Source of the DNA: Caldilineaceae bacterium
GTDB taxonomy: Bacteria > Chloroflexota > Anaerolineae > Caldilineales > Caldilineaceae
Reading direction: 5' to 3'
Assembly: GCA_022821545.1 (NCBI GenBank)
Contig: JAJEDJ010000004.1
Location: 106,316-170,315 of the forward strand
DNA: 64,000 nt
The notes below the pieces were generated by a model. The model saw nothing but the letters and a program-made list of their open reading frames with translations. It was not told the DNA's origin and ran no database searches. Positions 35,666-45,403 of the stretch are shown piece after piece. Positions within the stretch are counted from its first letter, which is position 1. Each line of letters begins with the position of its first letter. A program made the translations under genes and the position numbers.

Positions 35666-38600
35666 CGGCTTGCCTCCTCGCCGGCCATCGTTACGTAGGC
35701 GGACAGGCGTGGATCGCGGCGTTTACGCCGCCAATGCCACTCGCGGCGGGTGGGGCAGAGATCCTTAAAGTCGCAATAGCGGCAGTTGCCGCTATCCGCG
35801 CCCGGATTGGCGGGAAAGAGGCGGGCTCCGATGCCGTCGGTGATGACGCCAACGACATCGCTGAAGGCGTCAAGCATCCCTGCGAGCGTTTTCGGTGTCG
35901 GGGGGCGGGTTGCGAATTTTCCCTTCTCTGTCACAAACCAGTAGGCGACCTTAATGTTGACGCCGTGGCCCAGCAGCTGACGGGCGGCAAGCCCGTAAAC
36001 GGGCAGCTGGAGGCGTTTGCCGCGCTGGAGGGGGTCTTTGTTCATGTTTGCGTAACTGCTCGTCCCTCCGGTCTTGTAGTCGAGAACGAGGGCGGTATCG
36101 CCGGACGGTGAAAGGTCGATGCGGTCGATGAAACCCCGAAAGCGGAGCGTGCCTGTCCTGGCGCTCGACCACACGACGGATTGCGGTGGCGTTTCATCTT
36201 CGTTCCCGGAGAAACCAAAGGCGCTTTCGACGGCGTGGGGTGATACACCATGCTTTTTGCGAAGTTTGGCGTCTTCTTTGAGGAACTTTTCCAGATCGCT
36301 GAGCATTTCGTCCCTGGCCAGCTCCCATAGGAGCGGCTTGCCGGTGACGCCGCGCTGCTCGGCCTGCTGGAACGCCTCTTCGGCGATCTTGAAGAGCAGG
36401 CGGCGGTGGTCGCCGGTCCAGGGTTGGTCGGGCGGCGGGATGGCGCCTTGCCGCTGCGCGGCTTGAATGAAGCGTTCCAGGATCGCATGCAGCAGCGAGC
36501 CGCGCTCCAGGGCGGAAATGGAGGCCACATCCTCCGGCTGCTCGGGCGCGGCGATGCCGAGCTTGTTGGCGAGGAAGTAGCGGAAGGGGCAGGTTGCCCA
36601 GGTTTGCAGCCGCGTCGGCGAGAAGACTTCAGGGCTGGAACGGCCAGTGCGCCCGGAGGGCGAAGGGACCGACGACAGGTCTCCATCCCAGAGTGTCAAC
36701 GGCGCTTCGCTCCTTGCCCGCTGCATTTCGAGGGCGCGGGCGAGAACGGGTTCCGACCGGGCGAGATGATGGGCGTCGATGGCGTTGCCGGCCTGGCGCC
36801 ATTGCGACAGGCGGTGGAGATCGTAGTCGTGGATGTCGGCGGACTGCGAAGTGGACACGGTGTTGATGCCGTGTTGGGCCGATACCACCTCCTCAAACCA
36901 GGGTTGTTCCCGGAGCTGGGCGAGGTCACGGGGATTGGAGAGCATCGAAGGGTAGACGTGCGAGCCGTAGAGGCGGGTAGCCTCTTCGAGGAACCAGCGG
37001 GACGGGTGCTGCTCGCGCTGGGCGATGTTATCGCTGCGGGCGTAGGTGAGCACGCGGGTGCGCCCGGCCGCGGCAGCGGCGAGGTAGTGGTACCGTTCGG
37101 CGGCGGTGGAGCGGAGTGGGAGTCCCGCTCGCTCCCGTTCCGAATGGGGCAGGAGGGGATCGTCAGGCGGTTGCGGGGGAACCAGGCCCTCGGCCATGCC
37201 CACGAGGTACACCTTTTCGAAGCGCATTCCGGCGGCGAACCTGACGGAACCGACGAACAGGCCTTCCCCCAGGGCGCCCGCTCTTGCGGCGGCTCGATTG
37301 AGCGCTTCGTCGAGTGCGGTCCGAAACGCGTCCAGATCAGCGGATTCCTCCACCGTGTCGAGATTCGCCAGTTCCTGCAGGGCCGTCTTCACGGTGTTAA
37401 GATTATCCTGCTCTACAGGTGGGAGCGACTCTTCGTCAACGTAATGGTTGATGAGATCTTCGGCCCATTTGACGAGGGCCGCCCATGTGTGGCTGTCGCC
37501 GGCGCGGTTGAGGGTCTCGTGCAGTCTCTGCACAAAACTGCGCAATGCCCACGCTTCTGCCGCCGACTGCGCCAACTCATTTGTCCTGCCTGCGGACAGC
37601 TCTTCGTCCTGGCTTGCGGCCATGCGCTGCCGGCTCTCCGCATAGTCGGCCAGGCGATCGCGCCACTGCTCAATGCCGGCGACGACGCCCGCCTCTCGTG
37701 AGACCGCGTCCCAGCGCGAGGGGCTGTATCGGTCTGATGCGGCTTTGACCGGACAGGAGGTGAGCCAGCGCATCACTACTTCCCTGGGCAGGTTACCGCC
37801 GGCAAGTTCGACGATGCCGGTGAGCATGCGTCCGACCGGGGTCGCGGCCAGAGTTGCGGTTGACGGGCCGGCGATGGGGATGCCGGCGGAGGCGAGCTGC
37901 TCTGCGATGAGCGCGGCGTATGGTTCCCGCCCCCAGTAGAAGATCGCCATGCTATGAAAGGGTGTGCCCGCGTGGGCGGCGGCGGCGACCGACCGGACCA
38001 CGCTGCGCACCTCTTCGCCGGTGTCGGGGGCGACGAGCAGGTTGGCGGGACGCCGGGGCGGCGGGGACGAAGGCGGACCAGCGTCTTTGGGCAGGATACT
38101 GTCGGCCTCCGGATCGCCTGTGGCGGCCAGGACCGTTTCGCAGTTCTGTGCGTCGCGGAGCGCGTCGAACAGGCGCTGCTCGGCGGGCGTCAGGACGCCC
38201 GGCAGGTAGGCGATAACGCGGCCGAGCGCGGTAAGGGCGGTGGCGGCGCTGCCGGTTTTCACGGCGTCGGCGGCGGCATTCGCGAGCGCTTCGCGGTCGT
38301 AGTATGCCGAGGTAAAGTCACGAAAACGTGAAAATAACCGGGCGATCTCGCCGGAGATTCCCCCGCGTCGTTCGAGCGCGGGGAGGGCGTCAGGAGTGGC
38401 GGGACGCAGATCCCGGAATGTCTTGCGCAGGCTTTTGTGGAAGGAGGGATGGGCGCGAAAGGGTTCAAGCTCGCCGGCGGCCTCGCAGGCGACGCGGCGG
38501 ACGGCGGCGAATTCGATAGCGGGCTTGAGGGGACTGCGGCCGGCGTCAGCCAGGCTGGGCGCTCCGAGCAGCTCGGCGAGGCGGGCGAGCGGCATGAAAC

Positions 38601-38778
38601 GCACGTTGACGAGGCCGCGCCTGCCGATATCGCGGCGCAGGTAGAGTCCTGCGTAGGGTGTCGGCACGACGACGGTGGCGGGGGCGAAGGGGTCGTCGGC
38701 CTGATGATCGCGCAGGAGGCGTTCCAGACGCTCCTGGGCTTGTTCGACGTGTACGACATGGGTGGGGGACTGCTGCAT
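35662..38778 (-). CDS. addB: AddB-type exonuclease subunit (PD-(D/E)XK, Fe-S)
   Basis: A 1038-residue partner of AddA. The N-terminal region has TVVVPTPYAGLYLRRDI but no Walker A lysine, so this helicase-like half is probably inactive. The C-terminal nuclease has ALVLDYKTGG and the four cysteines expected for an Fe-S cluster: one in TWATCPFRYFLANKLG and three in CRYCDFKDLC. ATG 38778 has AAGGAG about 11 bases upstream. It is the first gene of the addB-addA operon. An AdnA-like classification is an alternative, but gene pairing with a RecB-like helicase favours AddAB. Confidence 0.88.
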   Translation of the reverse strand: MQQSPTHVVHVEQAQERLERLLRDHQADDPFAPATVVVPTPYAGLYLRRDIGRRGLVNVRFMPLARLAELLGAPSLADAGRSPLKPAIEFAAVRRVACEAAGELEPFRAHPSFHKSLRKTFRDLRPATPDALPALERRGGISGEIARLFSRFRDFTSAYYDREALANAAADAVKTGSAATALTALGRVIAYLPGVLTPAEQRLFDALRDAQNCETVLAATGDPEADSILPKDAGPPSSPPPRRPANLLVAPDTGEEVRSVVRSVAAAAHAGTPFHSMAIFYWGREPYAALIAEQLASAGIPIAGPSTATLAATPVGRMLTGIVELAGGNLPREVVMRWLTSCPVKAASDRYSPSRWDAVSREAGVVAGIEQWRDRLADYAESRQRMAASQDEELSAGRTNELAQSAAEAWALRSFVQRLHETLNRAGDSHTWAALVKWAEDLINHYVDEESLPPVEQDNLNTVKTALQELANLDTVEESADLDAFRTALDEALNRAAARAGALGEGLFVGSVRFAAGMRFEKVYLVGMAEGLVPPQPPDDPLLPHSERERAGLPLRSTAAERYHYLAAAAAGRTRVLTYARSDNIAQREQHPSRWFLEEATRLYGSHVYPSMLSNPRDLAQLREQPWFEEVVSAQHGINTVSTSQSADIHDYDLHRLSQWRQAGNAIDAHHLARSEPVLARALEMQRARSEAPLTLWDGDLSSVPSPSGRTGRSSPEVFSPTRLQTWATCPFRYFLANKLGIAAPEQPEDVASISALERGSLLHAILERFIQAAQRQGAIPPPDQPWTGDHRRLLFKIAEEAFQQAEQRGVTGKPLLWELARDEMLSDLEKFLKEDAKLRKKHGVSPHAVESAFGFSGNEDETPPQSVVWSSARTGTLRFRGFIDRIDLSPSGDTALVLDYKTGGTSSYANMNKDPLQRGKRLQLPVYGLAARQLLGHGVNIKVAYWFVTEKGKFATRPPTPKTLAGMLDAFSDVVGVITDGIGARLFPANPGADSGNCRYCDFKDLCPTRREWHWRRKRRDPRLSAYVTMAGEEASR

Positions 38779-39016
38779 GTGAGAAGTCTCCTTTGCGGAG
38801 CGTAGGGCACGCGATCGATCTGCTATCCGGTTGAGTATACGTCAGGATACGCAGCGGCCGCACATGACCGTGGGGTGAAGAAGGAGGGTACCGCGATCAT
38901 GCGGCGGACGACATGGCGCTGTTTGACGCCCGCAAGAAGAGAATGATACCGTTGGTGCTGGACGACTTCAGAGACGGGAGTGATAGCCGCGGGACTCGAT
39001 ACGGGACAAAGCCAAC

Positions 39017-39592
39017 ATGTCAATGGACAGCAGTAGCAGCGGAACAGACGTCAACATTGCGCTGTTGCGGGGGATAAACGTGGGCGGCAAGAACAGGCTG
39101 CCGATGAAGAAGCTCGCGGCCCTGTTTGTGGAAGCGGGTTGCGAGGACGTTCGGACCTACATTCAGAGTGGGAACGTTGTGTTTCGTACGGGGTCTGCGG
39201 TGGGAGAAGAGATCGCATCGATCATCAGCGCGTCGATCCTGGAGCGGTATGGTTACCGGGTTCCGGTAATCGTCCGTACAGCGGGGGAGTTAGAGGAGAT
39301 CGCTCAGGGCAATCCCTTTGTAAGAGCCGATGCGGAAACGGAAAAACTGCACGTCATGTTCCTGGCGGAGCTGCCCGAAAGCGCCGGCGTGGAGTCGCTG
39401 GACCCGGAGCGCTCGCCGGGCGACGAGTTCGCGGTGCTGGGCCGCGAGATCTATTTGCACTTCCCGAATGGGGTTGCGCGCTCCAAACTTACGAACAGCT
39501 ACTTCGACTCCAGGCTTTCGACGACCAGTACGACGCGGAATTGGAGGACGGTGAGAAAGCTTCTTGAGCTTGCCGCAGGTGCGGGGAGATAG
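39017..39592 (+). CDS. DUF1697 family protein
   Basis: A 191-residue cytosolic protein. It carries the DUF1697 hallmark IALLRGINVGGKNRLPMKKL near residue 14, then VRTYIQSGNVVF, and the C-terminal LTNSYFDSRL segment (usually KLTNxxFExxL). The family is common in bacteria, small and of unknown function. It has no obvious operon partner: it is divergent from addB and convergent with the DUF5671 gene. A second ATG two codons downstream is an equally good start. Confidence 0.9.
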   Translation: MSMDSSSSGTDVNIALLRGINVGGKNRLPMKKLAALFVEAGCEDVRTYIQSGNVVFRTGSAVGEEIASIISASILERYGYRVPVIVRTAGELEEIAQGNPFVRADAETEKLHVMFLAELPESAGVESLDPERSPGDEFAVLGREIYLHFPNGVARSKLTNSYFDSRLSTTSTTRNWRTVRKLLELAAGAGR

Positions 39593-39629
39593 CGGGTGAA
39601 CTGGATACACGTGAAGTGATACTTTCGCC

Positions 39630-41390
39630 TCACTCCTCCTCGTACTTTTCCGGCTCTTCATCCGCGCCTTGCTCTTCATCCTCCATTTCCTCAAGTTCGA
39701 CGCGCAGGGCGGATAGTTCCGTCTCCAGTTCTTTGATGCGGGCTGCCAGCTCCTCGCGGCGGCGTTCCTTGTGTTCAGCTGCGCGCGCCGCCTCTTCGGC
39801 CTTCTCGTCCACCATGCGTGTGTCGTTGCGGATGGCGAGCAGGTGGACGGCCCAGAAGGCGGCTGCGGCGCCGGCGCGCACCAGCCCGTCCAGTGTTTCG
39901 GCGCCGAAAACGTCGGCGTTGGGGTCGCCCAGCGCCCACAGAAGGAGCCGGTAGACGACCTGCGCCAGCTCGAAGAGGATCAGGAGCGCGCCCGCGAAGG
40001 CGATGCCGTAGAGGTAGACGCGGCGGGGCCAGGATGCGCGCTCGGCGCGGCCAGCCTCGTTGTCCTGCTCGGCAGCGCGCTGGGCGGTGCGCCAGTGCAG
40101 GGACCAGACAGGCGCGCCTACGGCGATGAGGCTCACTCCGCTGGAGAACTGATGGGCGCGAAAGCCCTCCTCGACCGATGCCGAGCCGATGATGGCGAGA
40201 TCCAGCAGGGCCCGCACCAGATCGACCAGCCCAATCCACAGAAGAAGAAGACCGGTGGCGGCCACGGCGTAGTAGTAGAGACGCCGCACGAATTCGCTCT
40301 CGCGCGAGTCGCCGTAGCGTTGCGCCTCGGCGGAGACCTGCAGCCAGTGCCAGCGCCAGGCCAGCGCGCCGACCGGCAGCAGCCCGAGGGGGGTGGTAAG
40401 GTCATCGATGTCGATGTCCGTGGTATCGACATCGCCGAACAGATAGAGGACGCCCAGTCGCAACAGCATCGCCAGAGGCACCAGGGTAATCGCCGCCGCC
40501 AGAACCGTGGCGGCATAGAGATAAAGCCGCCGCAGGGCCATCTTGCCTTCGGGCGGCTGGGCGGCCATCAGACCGTTCCAGTAGAGATTATTCAGCCGCC
40601 AGGCCAGTGCGCCGACCAGAACGGCGGCCAGCGAACCGGAAAGGCCCCGCTGCCACCAGCCTGTTCCCACCGTGGCCAGGCTGGCGTCGCCGAACGGCTC
40701 CAGCAGTGCGCGCCAGACGAAGTTGAGGACGTCGGCGGCGCCGGTGAGAAGCAGCCCGAGCCCGACCAGACCGGCAAGCAGCTGGAAGAGCCGGCGCCAG
40801 CTGCCGGCCCAGCCTGACTCGACGCCCAGGTCGCCGTCTCCCCGGAGCAGGCGGGCGAAGAACAGTGACAGGGTAAGGTGAATGCCGGCGTGGAAGAACT
40901 GGGCCACCCAGCCGCCAGGTCTCAGTTCTTCCTCCGAGGGGGCTGCCCCAAGCAGGAGTTGAAGGCTGCCTTCGATGATGTGATAAAGGGCACGGGCGCT
41001 GACATATGCGGCGGTCGCGAGCACGGCGTAGACAAACAGTTTGCGCAGGGCCGCGCGCGATTCAGCGGGCTGCAGGGTAAGGCGGCGGATATAGCGCCAG
41101 TGGATGAGAAAGATGGGCGCGCTGACGATGAGAAAGCCGCCCGGACGGGCGATGGCACTTTGCACCGAGCCGGTGGCGGAGACACCCAGGAAGGTATCGT
41201 CCGTGATCCAGAGTCTTAACAGGGCTTCGATCAGGTCGTAGGCGGCTGAAAGCCCGGCGATCAGGCTGATGAAAGCGATGAGATAGAGGTAGAGGCGGCG
41301 GATCATCGCCAGCCGGCCGGTCTCCGCCGTGTCCTGTTCGGTCGCTGCCTGTTCGGTCGCTGCCTGTTCGGTCATTGTCTGCTCAGTCAT
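39630..41390 (-). CDS. DUF5671-type polytopic membrane protein with coiled-coil tail
   Basis: 586 residues, with four or more copies of a membrane module opened by an (R/V)RRLYLY or RRVYLY motif (near 30, 290, 370 and 460), each with paired hydrophobic segments; several copies carry LI(P/A)VG(A/L)PVW-like or WRW/W(H/R)W strands. The N-terminus is a short repeat of TEQ(A/T)(A/M) units encoded by a 15-bp tandem repeat. The last 70 residues (EEAARAAEHKERRREELAAR onward) form a charged coiled coil ending in a Glu-rich tail. The module fits DUF5671, a membrane domain of unknown function. It is followed downstream by DUF1697 on the opposite strand. Confidence 0.8.
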   Translation of the reverse strand: MTEQTMTEQAATEQAATEQDTAETGRLAMIRRLYLYLIAFISLIAGLSAAYDLIEALLRLWITDDTFLGVSATGSVQSAIARPGGFLIVSAPIFLIHWRYIRRLTLQPAESRAALRKLFVYAVLATAAYVSARALYHIIEGSLQLLLGAAPSEEELRPGGWVAQFFHAGIHLTLSLFFARLLRGDGDLGVESGWAGSWRRLFQLLAGLVGLGLLLTGAADVLNFVWRALLEPFGDASLATVGTGWWQRGLSGSLAAVLVGALAWRLNNLYWNGLMAAQPPEGKMALRRLYLYAATVLAAAITLVPLAMLLRLGVLYLFGDVDTTDIDIDDLTTPLGLLPVGALAWRWHWLQVSAEAQRYGDSRESEFVRRLYYYAVAATGLLLLWIGLVDLVRALLDLAIIGSASVEEGFRAHQFSSGVSLIAVGAPVWSLHWRTAQRAAEQDNEAGRAERASWPRRVYLYGIAFAGALLILFELAQVVYRLLLWALGDPNADVFGAETLDGLVRAGAAAAFWAVHLLAIRNDTRMVDEKAEEAARAAEHKERRREELAARIKELETELSALRVELEEMEDEEQGADEEPEKYEEE

Positions 41391-41421
41391 TGTTCATGCC
41401 CTCAGAGTTCATGCCCTCAGA
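41334..41421. repeat. 15-bp tandem repeat spanning the DUF5671 start codon
   Basis: Six 15-base units. TGTTCGGTCGCTGCC occurs twice (41334-41363) and two diverged copies follow across the start codon. Then GTTCATGCCCTCAGA occurs twice, perfectly, in the non-coding leader (41392-41421). Inside the gene each unit encodes five residues (TEQAA, TEQTM). Confidence 0.65.
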
Positions 41422-41499
41422 GGCGAGAAGCGAGGAACTGCAGGAGAGAGGCGTACAGTCAGTCCGCTCTTCATCGGGCTCACTCCTCGACGATTGGCC

Positions 41500-41970
41500 T
41501 CAATAGAGGAAGTCGGCTGTGTCGATCTTCCATGCCCCATCCTCGCGCACCAGGGGAATCGTGCGCCGGTAGGTCGAGGTGCCGCTGTCGAACAGGCCGC
41601 CCTGGTGGAAGTTGTCGATCGCGACAGTGACATAGGCTTTGCCGCCCTCTTCGTTTATGTCCACGTCCAGGATGCGGAGCCGACGCGCGGAGCGGCCGGA
41701 ATCGTAGTAGTTGAAGCGGTCGCGGAAGGGTACGTTGTCTTCATCTTCAAGCACATCGCGGGAGTAGTGGCTCATGGCGACGTCCGGTTCATTGCGCACG
41801 GCGGCCAGGAAGGCGTCGTGGACGACCGCCTCAGGCGTATCCTCGTTGATGTACGCGGCGCTCTGCCAGCCGCGGCCGCCGGTGACCGCCACGGTAATGA
41901 CAGCGCCGACGACCAGCAGCAGCACGCCGAGAATAATGGCCAGCGTAAAGCGATCGATTTTCATGCCCAT
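41500..41970 (-). CDS. Small membrane-anchored protein, NTF2-like (DUF4878 type)
   Basis: 156 residues with one N-terminal membrane segment (FTLAIILGVLLLVVGAVITV) and an extracytoplasmic domain. That domain reads TPEAVVHDAFLAAVRNEPDVA...RILDVDINEEGGKAYVTVAI...WKIDTADFLY, the layout of the NTF2-like DUF4878 group. The function is unknown. It lies 27 bases downstream of the DUF3108-like lipoprotein gene on the same strand and upstream of the DUF5671 gene. Confidence 0.75.
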   Translation of the reverse strand: MGMKIDRFTLAIILGVLLLVVGAVITVAVTGGRGWQSAAYINEDTPEAVVHDAFLAAVRNEPDVAMSHYSRDVLEDEDNVPFRDRFNYYDSGRSARRLRILDVDINEEGGKAYVTVAIDNFHQGGLFDSGTSTYRRTIPLVREDGAWKIDTADFLY

Positions 41971-41997
41971 TGGTCCGCTTCCTTGTTATTCATCCGC

Positions 41998-42804
41998 CTA
42001 CTCGAAACCGGTCAACTCAAAGGTGGCCTGTGAACGTCCGTCGATGAACTTGACGACGGGGAAGGGGGCGGTCTGCGCGACCCACGCGCGCGTCGTGCGG
42101 TCGCTGGCTTTCAACTCGACGACCCAGGTATCGAAGGGGCCGGCAGGCACCGAAACACTCTCGCTGCGCCGCACCTGGAGGGCCACCCGCTCCATCTGTC
42201 CGGCGATCGGCAGGAAACTGTTGATACGGGTAGCGTAGCCCTGCGCCAGCGGAAGCGCGCGCATGATCAGCAGCAGTGTGCGCTCGTCGCGTATATCGGA
42301 GGGCACCTGCACGCGCTGATAAACCTTGTTGCCCTGGCGATTTGTAAGCGCGATTTCGACCCGAGCGCCTTCGAACTGCGTCTCCACGACCTGCTTGCCG
42401 CCGCCGAATGTACGGACGAGATGGCTGTAGACGGGGCGATAGCCGACCGGCTGCATCTCGACCGTCGCCAGCTCACTCACACCGGCGTCCATGATCTCCC
42501 GGACCAACGTCCAGCCGCCACCCTGTTCGCTCCGGCCTACCTGGAAGGTAGCGGTACCGACGATGCGGTCTTCGCGGTTGGTCACTCGATAGGCGCTGGT
42601 CTCGCCGTCGGCCCACACCGGTTCGCCGAAGATGAGCGGCTGGGGCTGAGCTGAACCGCAGGAGAGAGCGAAAAAGAGAAAGGAGAGAGCGAGGAGGAGA
42701 GAGGAGAGAGGGAACGCCTTCGCGGCCGCGCAAGGGGTTGTTGAATGCGCTACCTCTTCACTGGATGATCGCTTTGCGTAAGGCAGGCGACACTTACTTC
42801 TCAC
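41998..42804 (-). CDS. DUF3108-like lipoprotein
   Basis: 268 residues. A long leader ends in a lipobox SFLFFALSC with Cys at 49. The mature domain has repeated beta strands: AYRVTNREDRIVGTATFQV, PVYSHLVRTFGGGKQVVETQ, VPAGPFDTWVVELK and PFPVVKFIDG, which resembles the DUF3108/LolA-like outer-face beta sheet. The GTG start at 42804 has GGGGAG at six bases and lies three bases past the M20 stop, implying coupling. The leader before the hydrophobic core is unusually long (about 30 residues). Confidence 0.7.
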   Translation of the reverse strand: MRSKCRLPYAKRSSSEEVAHSTTPCAAAKAFPLSSLLLALSFLFFALSCGSAQPQPLIFGEPVWADGETSAYRVTNREDRIVGTATFQVGRSEQGGGWTLVREIMDAGVSELATVEMQPVGYRPVYSHLVRTFGGGKQVVETQFEGARVEIALTNRQGNKVYQRVQVPSDIRDERTLLLIMRALPLAQGYATRINSFLPIAGQMERVALQVRRSESVSVPAGPFDTWVVELKASDRTTRAWVAQTAPFPVVKFIDGRSQATFELTGFE

Positions 42805-42807
42805 TGC

Positions 42808-44037
42808 TCACTCCCCGGTTCCCGCCCGCTTGTCCTGCATCCACTTGACCGCGGCTGCGGCCAGCGCGGCGGCGCCGATCGGCAGTGCGTCTTCGTCGAT
42901 GCGGAAGGTGGAGGTGTGGACGTAGTAGCGCCGGGGCCAGTCCGGGTTATGCGTACCCAGACGGAGGAAGCTGCCCGGCGCGATCTGCGCCATGTAGGCG
43001 AAATCTTCGGCAGCCATCACCATGGGCGCCTGCGGCGCGTTATCTTCGCCGAGGAACTCGGCCGCCGCGGCCAGCGCAATCTGCGTGGCTTCCGGGTCGA
43101 GGACGGTGGGCGGATAACCCTCGTGTAGCGTCAGATCGAAGGCGCCGCCCATGGCTTCGACGACGCCGCAGGCGCGGCGCAGCTCGTCCTGCAGGAGCTT
43201 GCGCGCCTCGGGGGTGAAGGCGCGAATGGTCCCGTTGAGATAGACGCTGTCGGGGATGACGTTATTGACGGAGCCGCCGTGAATCTGGCCGATGGTGATG
43301 ACGCCCGGTTCGAGGGGGTCGAGGCGGCGGCTGACGATGTGGTGAATGGCGTGAACGGCGTGGGCCGCCAGGACGATAGGGTCGTTTGCGGCCTGGGGGC
43401 GGGCGGCGTGGCCGCCGGCCCCGCGCACGGTGATTTCGAACTCGTCGGCCGAGGCCATCAGGGGTCCGGAGCGGCTGGCGACGACGCCGAGGTCCTTTGT
43501 GGGATCCACGTGGATGCCGAAGACGGCGTCAAGGCCTTCAAGCGCGCCCTCCTCGACCATGCGCAAGCCGCCGGACTTGCCCTCGTCGTCGGAGGCTTCT
43601 TCGCTGGGCTGGAAGAGCAGGCGGACGTTGCCGGGGAGGCGGCCCTCGTCGGCCATCTCCTTGAGCAGGGTCGCGGCGCCCATCAGCATGGCGGTGTGGG
43701 CATCGTGGCCGCAGGCGTGCATAAGGCCGGGCCGCTCGCTGTCGAAGCCGCTGCCGTTCTCTTCCTGGATCGGCAGGGCGTCCATATCGGCGCGCAGCCC
43801 CACCAGGGGCCCGCCGCCCCCGCGAATATGGCCGACGACACCGGTCTTGGCCACTTCAGTCTGCGTCTCGATTCCCAGGTCGAGCATCGTCTTGTTGACG
43901 TAGCCGGCGGTGCGATGTTCGGTGAAGGTCAGCTCGGGGTAGCGGTGGATGGTACGGCGCCACGCGCTGATACGGGGCTGGATGGCTTTGGCGCGCGCAA
44001 ACAGTTCGGCGCTGGTAACTGGTACATTGTTTGGCAT
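42808..44037 (-). CDS. M20-family amidohydrolase (hippurate hydrolase-like)
   Basis: A 409-residue cytosolic peptidase/amidohydrolase with a dinuclear metal site. Metal ligands are visible in [13 protein letters not shown] (Cys109, His111, His114), [12 protein letters not shown] and FGIHVDP. The dimerisation domain has [19 protein letters not shown] and the C-terminus [12 protein letters not shown]. The Cys-Gly-His-Asp motif is that of hippurate and IAA-amino-acid hydrolases, which hydrolyse N-acylated amino acids. ATG 44037 has GGGAGG at six bases. It is followed immediately by the DUF3108-like gene. Confidence 0.92.
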   Translation of the reverse strand: MPNNVPVTSAELFARAKAIQPRISAWRRTIHRYPELTFTEHRTAGYVNKTMLDLGIETQTEVAKTGVVGHIRGGGGPLVGLRADMDALPIQEENGSGFDSERPGLMHACGHDAHTAMLMGAATLLKEMADEGRLPGNVRLLFQPSEEASDDEGKSGGLRMVEEGALEGLDAVFGIHVDPTKDLGVVASRSGPLMASADEFEITVRGAGGHAARPQAANDPIVLAAHAVHAIHHIVSRRLDPLEPGVITIGQIHGGSVNNVIPDSVYLNGTIRAFTPEARKLLQDELRRACGVVEAMGGAFDLTLHEGYPPTVLDPEATQIALAAAAEFLGEDNAPQAPMVMAAEDFAYMAQIAPGSFLRLGTHNPDWPRRYYVHTSTFRIDEDALPIGAAALAAAAVKWMQDKRAGTGE

Positions 44038-44388
44038 CGGCGCCCTCCCGGTCGAACATATTGCACACTCGCCAACCGCCGACAAGTGCGATCAGCTCGG
44101 ACAAATGCTGGTAACGATACAGTTTGTGAAAACTGTCATGTCAACGACCCAACCTGCGGGGGCGTTTCAGTCATCATGTCATTATACTACGCTTCTCCGC
44201 CTTGTGCTCGGCCAGCTATGACCACAACCAGGTCTGCGGCCGCTGTTACACAGTACGCATCAGCAGCGGTTCAGTCTCAGATTTTGCGCAATCCGGCCCC
44301 AATGCAGGAAAATTAGGCGCATCTTTCTCACGAAACCGGGGCCGGCGGCACTGACGAGCCACCGGCCCACCAATATGGGAGGCGACCG
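44038..44388. other. Divergent intergenic region, M20 gene / MDR oxidoreductase
   Basis: A 351-base gap. It holds a predicted minus-strand promoter with an operator-like inverted repeat (44116-44144). A TTATACTAC stretch near 44181 could be a -10 for the plus-strand gene but has no good -35. Nothing else was recognised. Confidence 0.5.
44116..44144 (-). promoter_or_regulatory. Promoter with operator-like palindrome before the M20 gene
   Basis: On the minus strand a perfect TTGACA (44139-44144) and TGTATC (44116-44121) are 17 bases apart. The spacer contains the perfect inverted repeat ACAGTTT-GTGA-AAACTGT (44119-44136), which would place a dimeric regulator over the -10 and spacer. Confidence 0.5.
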
Positions 44389-45399
44389 ATGACATCCGTT
44401 ACCAGCCAAGAAATCCATCTGCGCAGCCGTCCGCACGGATTGCCGACCGCGGACAACTTTGCGCTCGCCAGCGTCGAGGTGCCGGCGCCGAGCCGGCCGG
44501 ACCAGGTGCTGGTGCGCAACCGCTTTATCTCGGTTGACCCTTACATGCGGGGGCGGATGCGGGATACGCGCAGCTATACGCCTCCTTTCGGGCTGGATGA
44601 AGCGCTGACCGGGGGCGCGGTGGGCGAGGTGGTCAACTCGACGAGCGAGGCGTTTGCGGAGGGCGATTTCGTCCTGCATATGTTCGGCTGGCGGGAATAC
44701 GCGCTGGCGGAGGCACGCCACCTGACCAAGGTCGACCCGTCGCTGGGCCCGCTGCAGAGTTACCTGGGCGTTCTGGGGATGCCGGGCATGACGGCGTACG
44801 TCGGTCTGCTGGACATCGGCGAGCCGCAGGAGGGGGAGACGGTTTTCGTGTCGGGCGCAGCGGGCGCGGTGGGTTCGGAGGTGTGTCAGATCGCGAAGAT
44901 CAAGGGCTGTCGCGTGGTGGGTTCGGCCGGTTCGGAGGCCAAGACGCGCTGGCTGGAGGAGATCGCCGGCGTGGACGTTGCGATCAATTATAAGGAGACG
45001 AGCAATCTGCGGCAGGCGCTGAAGAAGGCCTGCCCGGACGGTATCGACGTCTATTTCGAGAACGTCGGGGGCGCGCATCTGGAGGCGGCGCTCCAGTATA
45101 TGAACAACAGAGGCCGCATCGTCGTCTGCGGGATGATCAGCATGTACAACGCGACGTCGGCGGAGCCGGGGCCGGCGAACCTGGCGCTGATGATCGGGCG
45201 CCGGCTGAAGATGCAGGGCTTTATCGTTTCGGACCATCCTGAACGCCGCGACAGCTTCCTGCGCGATGTTTCCGGCTGGATGAAGGAAGGAAAGCTCAAG
45301 TGGGAGGAGACGGTGCATGAAGGGATCGAGAAGACGCCCGAGGCGTTCATCGGTCTGTTCCATGGCGAGAATCTGGGCAAGATGCTGGTAAAGGTGTAA
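44389..45399 (+). CDS. NADP-dependent MDR oxidoreductase (zinc-independent, prostaglandin reductase-like)
   Basis: A 336-residue medium-chain dehydrogenase/reductase lacking the zinc ligands. The N-terminal motif ISVDPYMRGRM is typical of the PTGR/leukotriene B4 dehydrogenase group; GMPGMTAYVGLLDI and the nucleotide loop VFVSGAAGAVGSEVCQIAK follow. The IDVYFENVGG and RIVVCGMISMYN segments complete the family pattern. It likely reduces the double bond of alpha,beta-unsaturated ketones or aldehydes. ATG 44389 has GGGAGG at six bases. The MaoC-like gene follows. Confidence 0.93.
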   Translation: MTSVTSQEIHLRSRPHGLPTADNFALASVEVPAPSRPDQVLVRNRFISVDPYMRGRMRDTRSYTPPFGLDEALTGGAVGEVVNSTSEAFAEGDFVLHMFGWREYALAEARHLTKVDPSLGPLQSYLGVLGMPGMTAYVGLLDIGEPQEGETVFVSGAAGAVGSEVCQIAKIKGCRVVGSAGSEAKTRWLEEIAGVDVAINYKETSNLRQALKKACPDGIDVYFENVGGAHLEAALQYMNNRGRIVVCGMISMYNATSAEPGPANLALMIGRRLKMQGFIVSDHPERRDSFLRDVSGWMKEGKLKWEETVHEGIEKTPEAFIGLFHGENLGKMLVKV

Positions 45400-45403
45400 G
45401 GGC

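Noticed and set aside
38880..39015. Plus-strand open stretch reading ADDMALFDARKKRMIPLVL before the DUF1697 gene
   Set aside because: Looks somewhat protein-like, but there is no start, no recognised family and less than 50 codons.
44260..45363. Long minus-strand frame opposite the MDR oxidoreductase
   Set aside because: Arg/His/Leu-rich composition typical of an antisense frame in GC-rich DNA; the plus-strand gene has full family motifs.
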